Shown in pieces: positions 1-8,733 of a stretch of 64,000 nt of DNA. The notes below the pieces were generated by a model. The model was not told the DNA's origin and searched no databases. It saw nothing but the letters and a program-made list of their open reading frames with translations. Every line of letters begins with the position of its first letter. Within the stretch, counting starts at the first letter, position 1. Location of the stretch: positions 2,046,001 to 2,110,000 of the forward strand of contig NZ_CP049887.1 of NCBI RefSeq assembly GCF_011304195.1, given 5' to 3'. The position numbers were made by a program, and so were the translations under genes. Source of the DNA: Vagococcus hydrophili (lineage in GTDB: Bacteria > Bacillota > Bacilli > Lactobacillales > Vagococcaceae).

Positions 1-159
1 ATCCGCATGGAAGCTAAACGTTACGGCGTTAACATCATCGGAAGCGAAATCATCGGTTTAACTCCAGCTAAAGCAATGATCGATTGTGCTGAGTACTACT
101 TACAAGTAGAAGACTTTGATTACGGTAAACAAATTTTAGAAAACCACTTATTAGGATAA
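1..159 (+). CDS. ftcD: Glutamate formimidoyltransferase, C-terminal end (partial at window edge)
   Basis: An open frame runs from base 1 to a TAA at 157-159 and gives 53 residues ending in QILENHLLG. The rest lies outside the window. The text (SEIIGLTPAKAMIDCAEYYLQ) resembles the end of the formiminotransferase domain. The gene is followed after 14 bases by fchA, its usual partner. The enzyme moves the formimino group of formiminoglutamate to tetrahydrofolate, releasing glutamate. In mammals the two activities are fused; here they are separate genes. The identification rests on a short fragment plus strong context. Confidence 0.8.
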   Translation: MRMEAKRYGVNIIGSEIIGLTPAKAMIDCAEYYLQVEDFDYGKQILENHLLG

Positions 160-173
160 GGAGAGAGACATAG

Positions 174-800
174 ATGAAATTAGTAGACTTAACAGTAACA
201 GATTTTATTGAAACATTAGGTTCAGACGCTCCAGCTCCTGGTGGCGGATCTGCTGCAGCTTTATCAGCAGCAATGGGAATCTCATTAACTAAAATGGTGT
301 GTGAATTAACAATCGGCAAGAAAAAATACGCTGAGTTCGAAGATGAAATTAAATTAGTCTTTGATGAAACAAAAGCGCTTCAAGATCACTTAGTAAAAGC
401 GATTGACGAAGATACAGAAGCATTTAACGTGGTTTCTGCAGTATTCAGTATGCCAAAAGAAACAGACGAAGACAAAGCAGCAAGACGTAAAGCAATGCAA
501 TCAGCTTTAGAAGGTGCTGCTGAATCTCCATTTAGAATGATGAAATTAATGGTTAATGCTTTAGAAGTGACTCAAAAAGCCATTGGTAAATCAAACACAA
601 ACGCAGCAAGTGACTTAGGTGTTGCAGCGCTTAACTTAAAAGCAGGTCTTCAAGGGGCTTGGTTAAATGTTTTAATTAACTTATCAGGAATTAAAAATGA
701 AGAGTTCGTTGCTCAACATCGCGGCGAAGGCGAAAAATTATTAGCAATGGGAACTGCCTTAGCTGATGAAATTTATGTTGAAACATTAAAAGTCGTTTAA
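174..800 (+). CDS. fchA: Formimidoyl-tetrahydrofolate cyclodeaminase (FTCD-C domain)
   Basis: This 208-residue cytosolic protein belongs to the cyclodeaminase/cyclohydrolase family, which releases ammonia from 5-formimino-THF to give 5,10-methenyl-THF. The N-terminal APAPGGGSAAALSAAMG motif (about residues 20-36) is the family glycine-rich signature, and the remainder is predicted largely helical as in the family. The start ATG has an AAGGAG ribosome site just upstream. It lies between ftcD and fhs, so the three form a one-carbon module that takes formimino groups from histidine breakdown into folate. A cyclohydrolase-only role is the alternative, but the ftcD neighbour favours cyclodeaminase. 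Confidence 0.9.
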   Translation: MKLVDLTVTDFIETLGSDAPAPGGGSAAALSAAMGISLTKMVCELTIGKKKYAEFEDEIKLVFDETKALQDHLVKAIDEDTEAFNVVSAVFSMPKETDEDKAARRKAMQSALEGAAESPFRMMKLMVNALEVTQKAIGKSNTNAASDLGVAALNLKAGLQGAWLNVLINLSGIKNEEFVAQHRGEGEKLLAMGTALADEIYVETLKVV

Positions 801-858
801 ACAGATTAAAAAAATAAAAAATTAGTTTTTCTAAGAATGAAAGGATGAAATTTTACAC

Positions 859-2535
859 ATGTCATATTTATCAGATATCGAAATCGCAAACCAAGTTACA
901 ATGAAACCAATTAAAGATGTAGTTGCTCCTTTAGGAATTGAAGAAGATCAATTAACTCTTTACGGAAATTATAAAGCTAAATTAAGCGCTCATGAATTAG
1001 GTAAATTACAAGATAAAAAAGACGGTAAATTAATCTTAGTAACAGCTATTACACCAACTCCAGCTGGAGAAGGTAAAACAACAACTTCTGTTGGTTTAGC
1101 TGATGGGTTTGCTAAATTAGGCAAAACTGCCATGATCGCTTTAAGAGAACCATCATTAGGACCAGTTTTTGGTGTTAAAGGTGGAGCTGCTGGTGGGGGA
1201 CATGCACAAGTTGTTCCTATGGAAGATATTAACTTACACTTTACTGGTGACTTCCATGCCATTGGAGCTGCTAACAACCTTTTAGCTGCTTTAATCGACA
1301 ACCATATTCACCATGGTAACGCATTAAACATCGACAGCCGTAACATTACTTGGAAACGTGTTGTGGATATGAATGACCGTCAATTACGCCATATTGTTAA
1401 CGGCCTTCAAGGTCGCGTTAACGGTGTTCCTCGTGAAGACGGATATGATATTACTGTAGCATCTGAAATTATGGCTGTTTTATGTTTAGCTAACGATCCA
1501 GATGATTTAAAAGTAAAACTTAACAAAATGATTATTGGTTATAGTTTTGAAGGTAACCCAGTAACTGCTGGCGATTTAAAAGCTGGTGGCGCATTAGCTG
1601 CTTTACTTAAAGATGCTATCCATCCAAACTTAGTTCAAACATTAGAACACACACCAGCAATCATTCACGGTGGCCCATTTGCCAATATCGCTCATGGTTG
1701 TAACAGTGTTATCGCAACTAAATTAGCTTTAAAATATGCTGATTATGCGATTACTGAAGCTGGATTTGGTGCTGACTTAGGTGCTGAAAAATTCATCGAC
1801 ATTAAATGTCGCTTAGGAAACTTAAAACCAGACGCAGTTGTTTTAGTAGCAACAATCCGCGCTCTTAAAATGCACGGTGGCGTTCCTAAAAAAGAATTAG
1901 AACCAGAAAACGTTGAAGCTGTTGTTGCAGGTTTAACTAACTTAGACAAACATATCCAAAACATTCAAGAAGTTTATGGAATGCCAGTTGTTGTGGCAAT
2001 CAACAAATTCCCATTAGATACAGATGCTGAATTAGTAGCTGTAGAAGAAGCTTGTAAAGAGCGTGGCGTAGACGTTGTTCTTTCAGACGTATGGGCTAAT
2101 GGTGGTGAAGGTGGTAAAGACTTAGCTGAGAAAGTAATCGAATTAGCTGAACGTCCAAACAACTTCAAATTTGTTTATGATTTAGAAGATAGCATTGAAG
2201 AAAAATTAAACAAAATCGTTCAAAAAGTTTACGGTGGTAACGGCGTAGAAATCGTACCAGCTGCTCGTAAACAACTTAAAAAATTAGAAGAATTAGGTTT
2301 TGGCAACTTACCAATTTGTATGGCTAAAACACAATATTCATTCTCAGATGATCAAACTAAGATTGGTGCACCAACAGACTTTACAGTAACAATCCGTAAC
2401 TTAAAAGTTTCTGCTGGAGCAGGATTTATCGTAGCACTTACAGGAGCTGTTATGACAATGCCTGGTTTACCAAAATCACCAGCATCTGAAAGAATTGATA
2501 TTGACGGTGAAGGTAACATCACTGGATTATTCTAG
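859..2535 (+). CDS. fhs: Formate-tetrahydrofolate ligase
   Basis: This is a full-length 558-residue formyltetrahydrofolate synthetase. The P-loop TPAGEGKT lies at residues 67-74, followed by [17 protein letters not shown] and the [10 protein letters not shown] segment typical of the family. The enzyme couples formate, ATP and THF to 10-formyl-THF. Beside fchA it can run in reverse: methenyl-THF from histidine is hydrolysed to formyl-THF (by FolD, not in this window) and then yields formate and ATP. It follows fchA by 58 bases and precedes hutD by 15 bases, so it is probably cotranscribed. Streptococcus pyogenes also carries an fhs copy inside its hut cluster. Whether a second fhs exists elsewhere in this genome cannot be seen. 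Confidence 0.96.
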   Translation: MSYLSDIEIANQVTMKPIKDVVAPLGIEEDQLTLYGNYKAKLSAHELGKLQDKKDGKLILVTAITPTPAGEGKTTTSVGLADGFAKLGKTAMIALREPSLGPVFGVKGGAAGGGHAQVVPMEDINLHFTGDFHAIGAANNLLAALIDNHIHHGNALNIDSRNITWKRVVDMNDRQLRHIVNGLQGRVNGVPREDGYDITVASEIMAVLCLANDPDDLKVKLNKMIIGYSFEGNPVTAGDLKAGGALAALLKDAIHPNLVQTLEHTPAIIHGGPFANIAHGCNSVIATKLALKYADYAITEAGFGADLGAEKFIDIKCRLGNLKPDAVVLVATIRALKMHGGVPKKELEPENVEAVVAGLTNLDKHIQNIQEVYGMPVVVAINKFPLDTDAELVAVEEACKERGVDVVLSDVWANGGEGGKDLAEKVIELAERPNNFKFVYDLEDSIEEKLNKIVQKVYGGNGVEIVPAARKQLKKLEELGFGNLPICMAKTQYSFSDDQTKIGAPTDFTVTIRNLKVSAGAGFIVALTGAVMTMPGLPKSPASERIDIDGEGNITGLF

Positions 2536-2550
2536 AAAAAGGTGAGAGAG

Positions 2551-3147
2551 ATGAACAAAAAAATTATCTCGCAATCTGATTATCAAGTGTCTAGCTGGAG
2601 TGGAGGAGAAACAACTGAAGTGTTTCTCTTCCCACCTAGTGGGCAATATGAACTAAATAAGTTTGATTTTCGTATTTCAACTGCTAAAGTCGCATTAAAC
2701 GAAAGTAATTTTTCAAGTTTACCTGGATACAAACGAATTATCATGTCTTTAGATAATCCTTTAGAATTGCACCACAGTGGCAAAAAAGGATTTCGAAAAG
2801 AAGTTTTGGCTCCATTTCAAACAGATTACTTTTGCGGAAGTGATGAAACTAAAAGTTTTGGCAAATGTACAGATTTTAATTTGATCTATCGACCAAACCT
2901 TGGTGGAGAGATGAAAACGAAACAAACGGGTGCTGAAATAACATTAAAAGAAAAGGTCTTTTATGTTTATTTTGCATTGGAAAATTGTCAATTAGTTGTT
3001 AATGGAACAGCGGTTGATGAAGAAATAATCGATATAAAAAAAGGAGACAGTTTAGTAATAGCTGATACTCTTGGTGGAGAAAAGGTTAAAGTTTGTTCGA
3101 CTATAGAAGAACATTTACCTGTTGTAATTGAAGTAAGTGTTCGATGA
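2551..3147 (+). CDS. hutD: HutD family protein (cupin-fold, histidine utilisation)
   Basis: A 198-residue protein with the HutD signature: SSWSGGETTEVFLFPP near the N-terminus, FRISTAKV, LPGYKRIIMSLDNPLELHH, and a later FGKCTDFNLIYRP. HutD proteins have a bicupin-like fold and are encoded in hut operons; their exact role is unsettled (a ligand-binding regulator of flux has been proposed for Pseudomonas). I chose ATG 2551 because AAGGTGAG lies just upstream; an in-frame GTG at 2542 would overlap that site. It sits 15 bases after fhs. No terminator separates it from fhs. Confidence 0.85.
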   Translation: MNKKIISQSDYQVSSWSGGETTEVFLFPPSGQYELNKFDFRISTAKVALNESNFSSLPGYKRIIMSLDNPLELHHSGKKGFRKEVLAPFQTDYFCGSDETKSFGKCTDFNLIYRPNLGGEMKTKQTGAEITLKEKVFYVYFALENCQLVVNGTAVDEEIIDIKKGDSLVIADTLGGEKVKVCSTIEEHLPVVIEVSVR

Positions 3148-3324
3148 CAAAATAATGCAAGAAGAGCATATCAAAAATTGCCAGGAAGATAGTGACAAAA
3201 CTTGAAATAGAACGTAAGTGAACCGGCCGTTTCGTCAGAAAACCGATTTGGATAGGAAGTCTTTTTGATAAACTCTTTAATATTTAATGGAAATAAAAAA
3301 GTAAAAAAAAGAACCAAAGTTAAG

Positions 3325-3339
3325 TGATCTGACAGATCA
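3325..3339. promoter_or_regulatory. Perfect inverted repeat upstream of the APC permease
   Basis: TGATCT-GAC-AGATCA is a perfect 6-bp inverted repeat with a 3-bp centre. It ends just before the ribosome site (GAGAGGGG) of the permease gene at 3355. The position suits an operator for a dimeric repressor or a small hairpin masking the ribosome site. The rest of the 207-base gap between hutD and the permease gene holds no convincing gene, promoter or terminator. No regulator is identified. Confidence 0.4.
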
Positions 3340-3354
3340 GAGAGGGGATTTTCA

Positions 3355-4665
3355 ATGAGTTCAGAAACAGAAAATGCAAAATTCAGTCTAGGCGGCGCTA
3401 CGTTATATGGGATTAACGCAGTTGTCGGTTCGGGAATTTTCTTATTACCACGTACTATTTACATGGATTTAGGTCCAGCGTCATTACTTGCTATGCTTTT
3501 TGATGCAGTTTTAGTTTTACTACTTGCTGTGTGTTTTGCAGAAGTATCTTGTTACTTTGATAAAAACGGAGGAGCTTTCCAATATTCTAAATCAGCATTT
3601 GGAGATTTTGTTGGTTTTATTGTTGGGCTACTTGGTTGGTTTGTAACGATTATCGCGTGGTCAGCAATGGCAGCAGGTTTTGCAAAACTGTTGATTATGG
3701 CTTTCCCAGCGCTAGATGGTATGAATACATTCATTAGTATTGCACTAGTTATTTTATTGTCTGTTATTAATAGTACCGGATTAAAATCATCTAAAATCTT
3801 TACGATCACAGTAACAATCGCTAAATTAATTCCAATTATTGCTTTTGTATTTATTTCAATCTTCTTCTTAAAAGGTGGTTTTGATAATGGTAACTTTAAA
3901 CCATTCTTGCAACTTAAAGAAGGTATGTCATTATCTAAAGCATTAGGTTCAACATCAATGACAATTTTCTACGCATTTATCGGATTTGAAGCTTTACCAG
4001 TTGTAGCTGGTGAAATGAGAGATGCGAAGAAAAATATGCCACGTGCGATTTTAGGATCAATTACAGTAGTATCCGTTCTTTACTTTATGATTATTGCAGG
4101 AACAATTGCGATGTTAGGTGTAGGCATTTTAGAAAGTGGCGCACCAGTGCAAGATGCATTTGGTCAAATGGTAGGTCCTTGGGGTAAATGGATTATCTCA
4201 GTGGGTGCTTTGATCTCTATCTTAGGTCTCAACGTTGGGGATTCAATGATGATTCCTAGATACGGAGCTTCAATCGCTGATGAAGGTTTATTACCAAAAG
4301 TATTTGCTAAGAAAAACTCTAAAGAAGCGCCAGTTGTTGCGATTATCGTATCATGTGTGTTAACTTCTGGTTTATTATTAACTGGTAGTTTTGAACAATT
4401 AGCAGAACTTAGTGTAGTGTTCCGTTTCATCCAATATATTCCAACAGCTTTAGCGGTAATTTTCTTACGTAAGAAAAATCCAGGAGCTAAAACAGCGTTT
4501 AGATTACCATTGGGACCAACAATTCCAATTTTAGCAATTGGAGTTAGTTTATGGATGTTGAAAGAGGGAGCTAACTCAAGTAGCTTGATTGCTGGTGGTG
4601 TTGGTATCGTCATTGCAGGAATTTTATACTTTGTTTTAAATGGAAGCAAAAAACAAACTAGTTAG
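3355..4665 (+). CDS. APC family amino acid permease, probable histidine (or urocanate) transporter
   Basis: This 436-residue integral membrane protein has about 12 hydrophobic segments. The N-terminal GINAVVGSGIFLLP is the APC-family TM1 signature (the GSGIF substrate-binding stretch). Family members are cation-coupled or exchange transporters of amino acids. It lies between hutD and hutH in the histidine-degradation locus, as does a permease in the S. pyogenes hut cluster, so histidine is the likely substrate. That substrate call is inference from context; sequence alone supports only APC. The start ATG has a good GAGAGGGG site. No terminator follows; the hutH promoter begins 9 bases after the stop. 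Confidence 0.85.
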   Translation: MSSETENAKFSLGGATLYGINAVVGSGIFLLPRTIYMDLGPASLLAMLFDAVLVLLLAVCFAEVSCYFDKNGGAFQYSKSAFGDFVGFIVGLLGWFVTIIAWSAMAAGFAKLLIMAFPALDGMNTFISIALVILLSVINSTGLKSSKIFTITVTIAKLIPIIAFVFISIFFLKGGFDNGNFKPFLQLKEGMSLSKALGSTSMTIFYAFIGFEALPVVAGEMRDAKKNMPRAILGSITVVSVLYFMIIAGTIAMLGVGILESGAPVQDAFGQMVGPWGKWIISVGALISILGLNVGDSMMIPRYGASIADEGLLPKVFAKKNSKEAPVVAIIVSCVLTSGLLLTGSFEQLAELSVVFRFIQYIPTALAVIFLRKKNPGAKTAFRLPLGPTIPILAIGVSLWMLKEGANSSSLIAGGVGIVIAGILYFVLNGSKKQTS

Positions 4666-4674
4666 TGCTAAAAT

Positions 4675-4787
4675 TTGACATTTTTTAGATAACATTGATT
4701 ATAATAAGGTTATAGGTTATGCAACATAAGTAATAAAGTTTTTAAGCATTAGGTTAAATGTAATCAGATGGCTCTAGGAAAACTAGA
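4675..4787 (+). promoter_or_regulatory. hutH promoter and leader with candidate operator
   Basis: TTGACA (4675-4680) and TATAAT (4700-4705) are perfect hexamers 19 bases apart, a longer spacer than the optimum. A perfect inverted repeat TTATG-CAA-CATAA (4717-4729) begins at about +5, a repressor-like position. It overlaps the 11-mer ACATAAGTAAT (4724-4734), whose reverse complement occurs at 11890-11900 in the hutU leader. A small hairpin TCTAG-GAAAA-CTAGA (4773-4787) lies just before the hutH ribosome site. The promoter is well supported; the operator role is inferred. Confidence 0.6.
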
Positions 4788-4809
4788 ACCCATAGGAGGA
4801 AAATTGATA

Positions 4810-6360
4810 ATGAGCGAAAAAATTATTTTAAACGGTAAAGACTTAACATTAGAACAAGTAGTTGAAGTATCACGTAAAGGCACTCAAGTAGCTTTAGCAG
4901 AAACAGCTATCGATGCAGTTAAAGCCTCTCGTAAAATTATTGATGACATCGTTGAAAGTAAACGTACTGTATACGGTGTAAATACTGGTTTTGGATCTTT
5001 AGTAAAAGTAAGTATTCCTCAAGAGGAAACTCGTCAATTACAAGAAAACTTAATCCGTACTCACTCAAGTGGATTTGGTGATCCTTTAAAAGAAGATGAA
5101 GTTCGCGCTATTATGTTAATCCGTGTTAACTCTTTATTAAAAGGACACTCAGGTATTCGCTTAAGTACTATCGAAACATTAATGGCAATGTTAAATAACG
5201 GTGTGGTTCCTCACATTCCAGAAAAAGGATCTTTAGGAGCTTCAGGAGATTTAGCACCATTATCACATATGGTATTACCAATGTTAGGTTTAGGCCGTGC
5301 TTTCTTTAACGGAGAATTAATGACTGGTAAAGAAGCAATGGAAAAAGCTGGCGTTCCAGTAATCCACTTAGAAGCTAAAGAAGGTTTAGCTTTAATCAAT
5401 GGTACTACTGTTTTAACAGCAATCGGCGCTTTAGCTACTCATGATTCAATCGAATTATTAAAATTAGCTGATATCGCAGGTGCTTTATCATTAGAAGTAC
5501 ATAACGGAATCGTTAATGCTTTTGACGAAGAATTACATATTATCCGCCCTCATAGTGGACAATTAGCAACAGCTAAAAATGTTCGCGCTTTGATTGCAGG
5601 TAGTACATTAACAACGCCAGCAACTGCTGAACGTGTACAAGATGCTTACTCATTACGTTGTATGCCTCAAATTCACGGTGCAAGTAAAGATACAATCGCT
5701 TTTGTTAAAACAAAAGTTGAAATCGAAATTAACTCTGTAACTGATAACCCAATCATTACTCGTAGTGGTGACGTTATTTCTGGTGGTAACTTCCACGGTG
5801 AACCAATGGCACAACCATTTGACTATTTAGGAATTGGTGCTGCTGAAATTGGTAACGTATCTGAACGTCGTGTGGAACGCTTAGTTAATACTAACTTAAG
5901 TGGATTACCTTCATTCTTAGTTAAACACCCAGGCGTTAACTCTGGTTTCATGATTACTCAATACGCTGCTGCTTCATTAGCATCAGAAAACAAAATTTTA
6001 GCTCATCCAGCAAGTGTTGACTCAATTACATCTTGTGAAAACCAAGAAGACTTTGTAAGTATGGGTACAACTGCAGCTCGTACAGCTCGTGATATCTTAA
6101 TCAACTCTCGTCGTATTGTTGCAACTGAAATCATGGCTGCTTGTCAAGCTATCGAATTTGTATCAGATCGTGGTGTGATGGGTAAAGGTACTCAAGTAGC
6201 TTACGATACATTTAGAAAATATGTTAATGTGATTGAAAATGACAAAGACATTGAAATCTACGATGAATTAGAAAAAGCAACTGAAGTATTAATCAGTGGT
6301 GACTTATTAAGAGCCGTTGAAGAAGTAGTTGATTTAGAAATCGAATTTGACTTCAAATAA
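4810..6360 (+). CDS. hutH: Histidine ammonia-lyase (histidase)
   Basis: This 516-residue enzyme deaminates L-histidine to urocanate, the first step of the pathway. The Ala144-Ser145-Gly146 triad, in GSLGASGDLAPLSHM, forms the electrophilic MIO cofactor by self-cyclisation. YGVNTGFGSL near residues 56-65 and the NGTT and QIHGAS-type segments are also family hallmarks. Length is normal. I chose ATG 4810, 10 bases after AGGAGG; an upstream in-frame ATG at 4768 lacks a ribosome site and would place the hairpin at 4773-4787 inside the gene. It is cytosolic and homotetrameric in known relatives. It has its own promoter although it follows the permease gene directly. Confidence 0.97.
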   Translation: MSEKIILNGKDLTLEQVVEVSRKGTQVALAETAIDAVKASRKIIDDIVESKRTVYGVNTGFGSLVKVSIPQEETRQLQENLIRTHSSGFGDPLKEDEVRAIMLIRVNSLLKGHSGIRLSTIETLMAMLNNGVVPHIPEKGSLGASGDLAPLSHMVLPMLGLGRAFFNGELMTGKEAMEKAGVPVIHLEAKEGLALINGTTVLTAIGALATHDSIELLKLADIAGALSLEVHNGIVNAFDEELHIIRPHSGQLATAKNVRALIAGSTLTTPATAERVQDAYSLRCMPQIHGASKDTIAFVKTKVEIEINSVTDNPIITRSGDVISGGNFHGEPMAQPFDYLGIGAAEIGNVSERRVERLVNTNLSGLPSFLVKHPGVNSGFMITQYAAASLASENKILAHPASVDSITSCENQEDFVSMGTTAARTARDILINSRRIVATEIMAACQAIEFVSDRGVMGKGTQVAYDTFRKYVNVIENDKDIEIYDELEKATEVLISGDLLRAVEEVVDLEIEFDFK

Positions 6361-6374
6361 AAATTAAATACAGT

Positions 6375-6409
6375 AAAGCTCTCGAATATTTAGATATTCG
6401 GGGCTTTAT
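6375..6409 (+). terminator. Hairpin after hutH
   Basis: AAAGCTCTCGAATAT pairs with ATATTCGGGGCTTT around a TTAG loop, a strong stem but with a poor T-tract (ATTTG). It probably ends or pauses hutH transcription together with the next hairpin. Confidence 0.6.
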
Positions 6410-6423
6410 TTGCAAAAAGAAGG

Positions 6424-6453
6424 GGGAGGACTTGTATCAGCTCCCTTTTTTTT
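6424..6453 (+). terminator. Second terminator (possible attenuator) upstream of hisS
   Basis: GGGAG and CTCCC flank a 12-base loop and are followed by eight T residues. It lies 39 bases before the hisS start. It can be the true hutH terminator or, if transcription enters from hutH, a control point for hisS. A TATAAA at about 6457 could be a -10 element, but no good -35 is visible. There is no T-box sequence. Confidence 0.6.
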
Positions 6454-6492
6454 GTACTATAAACTTAACAATCATAAGAGGAAGTGTTATAT

Positions 6493-7815
6493 ATGGGATA
6501 TCAAAAACCAAAAGGTACTGCTGATGTATTACCTGGTGTGGTAGAGAAGTGGCAATATGTAGAAACAATCGCAAGAAAAGTATTTAAGCGTTATGACATT
6601 CATGAAGTGAGAACACCAATGTTTGAACACATTGAAGTAATCACGCGTGGTGTTGGAGATACAACGGATATTGTGACAAAAGAAATGTATGATTTCCAAG
6701 ATAAAGGTGGCCGTCACATTACGTTACGTCCTGAAAATACAGCCCCACTTGTTAGATCTTATGTGGAAAACAAATTATATGGACCAGAACACCAAAATCC
6801 ATTTAAAGCTTTTTACATTGGGCCAATGTTCCGTTATGAACGTGCTCAATTTGGACGTTTCCGTCAATTTCACCAAATCGGTATTGAGATGATTGGGAGT
6901 GCGAATCCTGCGATTGACGTAGAAGGAATTCTTTCTGCTTTAGATTTTTATAAAGAATTAGGTGTTACTCATACGGAGCTTGTGATTAACTCTTTAGGAA
7001 CAAGAGAATGTCGTATGGAATATCGTAAAGCCTTGATTGAGTACTTAGAACCTAAGTTTGATGAATTAAGTGGCGATTCACAACGTCGTTTACATACTAA
7101 TCCCTTACGTGTTTTAGATAGTAAAGATGAAAAAGACAAAGTGATTGTAGAAAATGCTCCATCTATTTTAGATTATTTAGATGATTATTCAGCAAAATTC
7201 TTTGAAGAAGTGAAAGAATTATTAGATGCTGTAGGTGTTAATTATGTGGTTGATCACCGCATGGTTCGTGGGTTAGATTATTACAACCACACTGTATTTG
7301 AAATTATGAGTAACGCCCCAGGCTACAATGGAAAAATCACAACAATTTGTGCGGGTGGTCGTTATGACGGTTTAGTGAAAGAATTTGAAGGTCCCGATAG
7401 TCATGATGCAGCCTTTGGTTATGCTTTAGGATTAGAACGCGCGATTATTAGTATGGAAGCTGAAGGTGTGGAACTTCCAACAACTCCAGGTGTTGATGTG
7501 TACGTGGTTGGTCTTGGTGAAAAAACGAATATTGAAACCTTGAAATTAATTCAAAAAGTTAGAGAAGCAGGTTACACGGCTGAACGTGATTACTCAAATC
7601 GTAAAGCCAAAGCACAATTTAAAACAGCGTCAAAATTAAACGCAAAAGTTGCTTTAACCATCGGCGATGACGAATTAGAACGAGAAGTTGTTCGTATGAA
7701 AAATATGGACACTGGTGTTGAAGAAGAAATCAAATTAAGTGATTTATATGCTGATTTCAAAGGGAGTGTTGGCGAAAACATTCCAAAAAATTGTAAATGT
7801 AAGAGTAAAAAATAA
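6493..7815 (+). CDS. hisS: Histidyl-tRNA synthetase (divergent, hut-linked copy)
   Basis: This 440-residue class II synthetase charges tRNA-His. Motif 2 reads [20 protein letters not shown], the histidine-A motif [13 protein letters not shown], and motif 3 contains GYALGLER. An HGTP anticodon-binding domain (from about residue 330, [10 protein letters not shown]) is present, so this is not the shortened HisZ paralogue. The usual RPEGTA reads RPENTA here, and CGGGRYDG reads CAGGRYDG. Catalytic residues expected from E. coli HisRS (Glu and Thr of RPExT, the Arg of motif 2, Gln and Glu of QIGxE, Arg of RGLDYY) are kept. The C-terminus ends in a lysine/cysteine tail, NCKCKSKK. hisS normally neighbours aspS in this group, so a second copy elsewhere is likely. 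ATG 6493 follows AGAGGAAG. Confidence 0.9.
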   Translation: MGYQKPKGTADVLPGVVEKWQYVETIARKVFKRYDIHEVRTPMFEHIEVITRGVGDTTDIVTKEMYDFQDKGGRHITLRPENTAPLVRSYVENKLYGPEHQNPFKAFYIGPMFRYERAQFGRFRQFHQIGIEMIGSANPAIDVEGILSALDFYKELGVTHTELVINSLGTRECRMEYRKALIEYLEPKFDELSGDSQRRLHTNPLRVLDSKDEKDKVIVENAPSILDYLDDYSAKFFEEVKELLDAVGVNYVVDHRMVRGLDYYNHTVFEIMSNAPGYNGKITTICAGGRYDGLVKEFEGPDSHDAAFGYALGLERAIISMEAEGVELPTTPGVDVYVVGLGEKTNIETLKLIQKVREAGYTAERDYSNRKAKAQFKTASKLNAKVALTIGDDELEREVVRMKNMDTGVEEEIKLSDLYADFKGSVGENIPKNCKCKSKK

Positions 7816-7830
7816 AAGGGAGTTTTGAGA

Positions 7831-8715
7831 GTGAAACCTCAGATGCACGAGGAAAAAGGAATCATCCAAGAATACACACATAAGTTAACCGTTGTTTTCT
7901 TATATGCCATGTTATATGCCATCGCCTTAAATTTTTTCTGGCGACCAGCTAATATCTATACAGGAGGAATTACAGGTTTTTCTCAAATCTTTACAACCTT
8001 ATTTGAGAAATTCACTGGCTTCCAACCATCTATGTCCGTCATTTATTATTTGATCAACTTACCATTTTTAATTTATGGTTGGTTTAAGATGAATAAAAAA
8101 TTAGTCATTTTTACAGTCATTAGTGTAACCTTTGCCTCAGTGGCAATTGAAATGATACCGACGATTGTTTTAACGAAAGATCCAATTATTTGTGCTCTTT
8201 TTGGTGGAGCAATTGGTGGAGCTTCCATGGGATTAGCTTTGAAAAATGGCATAGCAACAGGTGGTTTAGATATTGGAATTATTGCGATTAGAAGAAAAAC
8301 AGGTAAGAGTATCGGCTCTATTTCAATGATTATTAATGGAATTATTGTTTTAGCTGCGGGGGCATTGTTTGGTTTTCCTTATGCCTTTTATAGTGTCATC
8401 TCGATTATTGTTAGCGGGAAAGTAATGGATTTTGTTTATACGAAACAACAAAAAATGCAGGTCTTAATTATTACAAGAAATCCAGACCAAGTGATCGCTT
8501 CTCTTAAGAAAAGATTACTTCGTGGTGTGACAGTTCTAAATGATGAAGCGCAAGGGGCTTATGATCATCGTAAGAAAACAGTCCTTTTAACGGTTATCAC
8601 AAGATATGAACTGCACCAACTAGAAGAAGCCATTGAAGAAGGGGACTCAACGAGTTTTGTGAGCATTTCTGAAAATGTCCATACTTTAGGGAAGTTTGAT
8701 GACTTTGGTTTGTAA
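7831..8715 (+). CDS. YitT family membrane protein (DUF161/DUF2179)
   Basis: This 294-residue protein has roughly five to six N-terminal membrane segments, including a glycine-rich GGAIGGASMGLALKNGIATGGLDIG stretch in two parts, and a soluble C-terminal DUF2179 domain (from about residue 210, KMQVLIITRNPDQVIASL). The family is widespread in Firmicutes and its function is unknown. I chose GTG 7831, 8 bases after the AAGGGAG site; TTG 7825 lies too close and ATG 7843 is possible. It starts 15 bases after hisS and is followed after 18 bases by the GNAT gene, so the three look like one operon. Confidence 0.85.
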   Translation: MKPQMHEEKGIIQEYTHKLTVVFLYAMLYAIALNFFWRPANIYTGGITGFSQIFTTLFEKFTGFQPSMSVIYYLINLPFLIYGWFKMNKKLVIFTVISVTFASVAIEMIPTIVLTKDPIICALFGGAIGGASMGLALKNGIATGGLDIGIIAIRRKTGKSIGSISMIINGIIVLAAGALFGFPYAFYSVISIIVSGKVMDFVYTKQQKMQVLIITRNPDQVIASLKKRLLRGVTVLNDEAQGAYDHRKKTVLLTVITRYELHQLEEAIEEGDSTSFVSISENVHTLGKFDDFGL

Positions 8716-8733
8716 TCTTGGGAGGAAAAGAGT

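Noticed and set aside
4164-4649. 161-codon minus-strand frame inside the APC permease gene
   Set aside because: A shadow of a real membrane protein gene, without ribosome site or recognisable sequence.
6493-7815. HisZ-type regulatory paralogue instead of a synthetase
   Set aside because: The anticodon-binding domain and the catalytic residues are present; no his biosynthesis genes are adjacent.
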